Notes under the pieces: generated by a model
Databases searched by the model: none
Told to the model about the DNA's origin: nothing
Seen by the model: only the letters and a program-made list of their open reading frames with translations
Program-made: the position numbers and the translations under genes
Shown: positions 5,632 through 5,649 of the stretch, piece after piece
How the letters are laid out: every line of letters begins with the position of its first letter
Position numbering within the stretch: the first letter of the stretch is position 1
Assembly (NCBI GenBank): GCA_020445245.1
Contig: JAGRHB010000015.1
Coordinates: 3,148-8,796 of the forward strand
Source: Gammaproteobacteria bacterium
Lineage (GTDB): Bacteria > Pseudomonadota > Gammaproteobacteria > Chromatiales > Sedimenticolaceae
DNA: 5,649 nucleotides
Direction: 5' to 3'

Positions 5632-5649
5632 GCCTGTAGCCGCGCAGGC
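5632..5649 (+). repeat. Inverted repeat at window edge (possible terminator or REP-like element)
   Basis: GCCTG (5632-5636) and CAGGC (5645-5649) can pair across an 8-nt loop, starting 12 nt after the MocR stop. The element is cut by the window edge, so any extended stem or T-tail cannot be seen. Confidence 0.3.

Overview
The window is GC-rich, densely coding bacterial DNA with AT-rich regulatory pockets. The combination of a Fur-type operator, an FNR/Anr-type site, a DUF1127 protein next to a MocR-type regulator, and a periplasmic rhodanese/metallo-beta-lactamase-fold protein suggests a facultatively anaerobic or sulfur-metabolising gammaproteobacterium. That placement is an inference from gene content. 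No rRNA, tRNA, CRISPR array, insertion sequence or phage gene is visible.

Layout, left to right. (1) The 3' part of an EamA/DMT-family transporter gene enters from the left edge (1-738, +). (2) An AT-rich gap carries overlapping dyads matching the Fur box, with a sigma70-like promoter embedded in them. It leads into a 69-residue DUF2061 membrane protein (865-1074, +), which ends in a small stem-loop terminator. (3) Convergent to it lies an exported protein with an N-terminal rhodanese domain and a C-terminal MBL-fold domain (1105-2442, -). (4) The divergent spacer 2443-2688 holds a perfect TTGAT-N4-ATCAA FNR/Anr-type site. It separates that gene from a divergent HypD-family protein (2689-3792, +). 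(5) A DUF1127 small protein (3821-4030, -) is convergent with the HypD-like gene and divergent from a full-length MocR/GntR-aminotransferase regulator (4159-5619, +). Their shared AT-rich spacer carries repeated ACAGTT/GTTACA motifs.

How the genes may work together. The DUF2061 gene looks iron-regulated. The rhodanese-MBL and HypD-like genes probably share an oxygen- or redox-sensing switch. The MocR regulator probably controls the DUF1127 gene, itself, or both. The most unusual item is the HypD-like protein. It keeps the HypD fold signatures and most of the C-terminal iron-sulfur cysteines, but has lost several catalytic-region residues (CGGHTH to CGDQER, second Cys of GPGCxxC, PGH to PGN). 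No hydrogenase or other hyp gene is in view. It may be a repurposed HypD paralogue.
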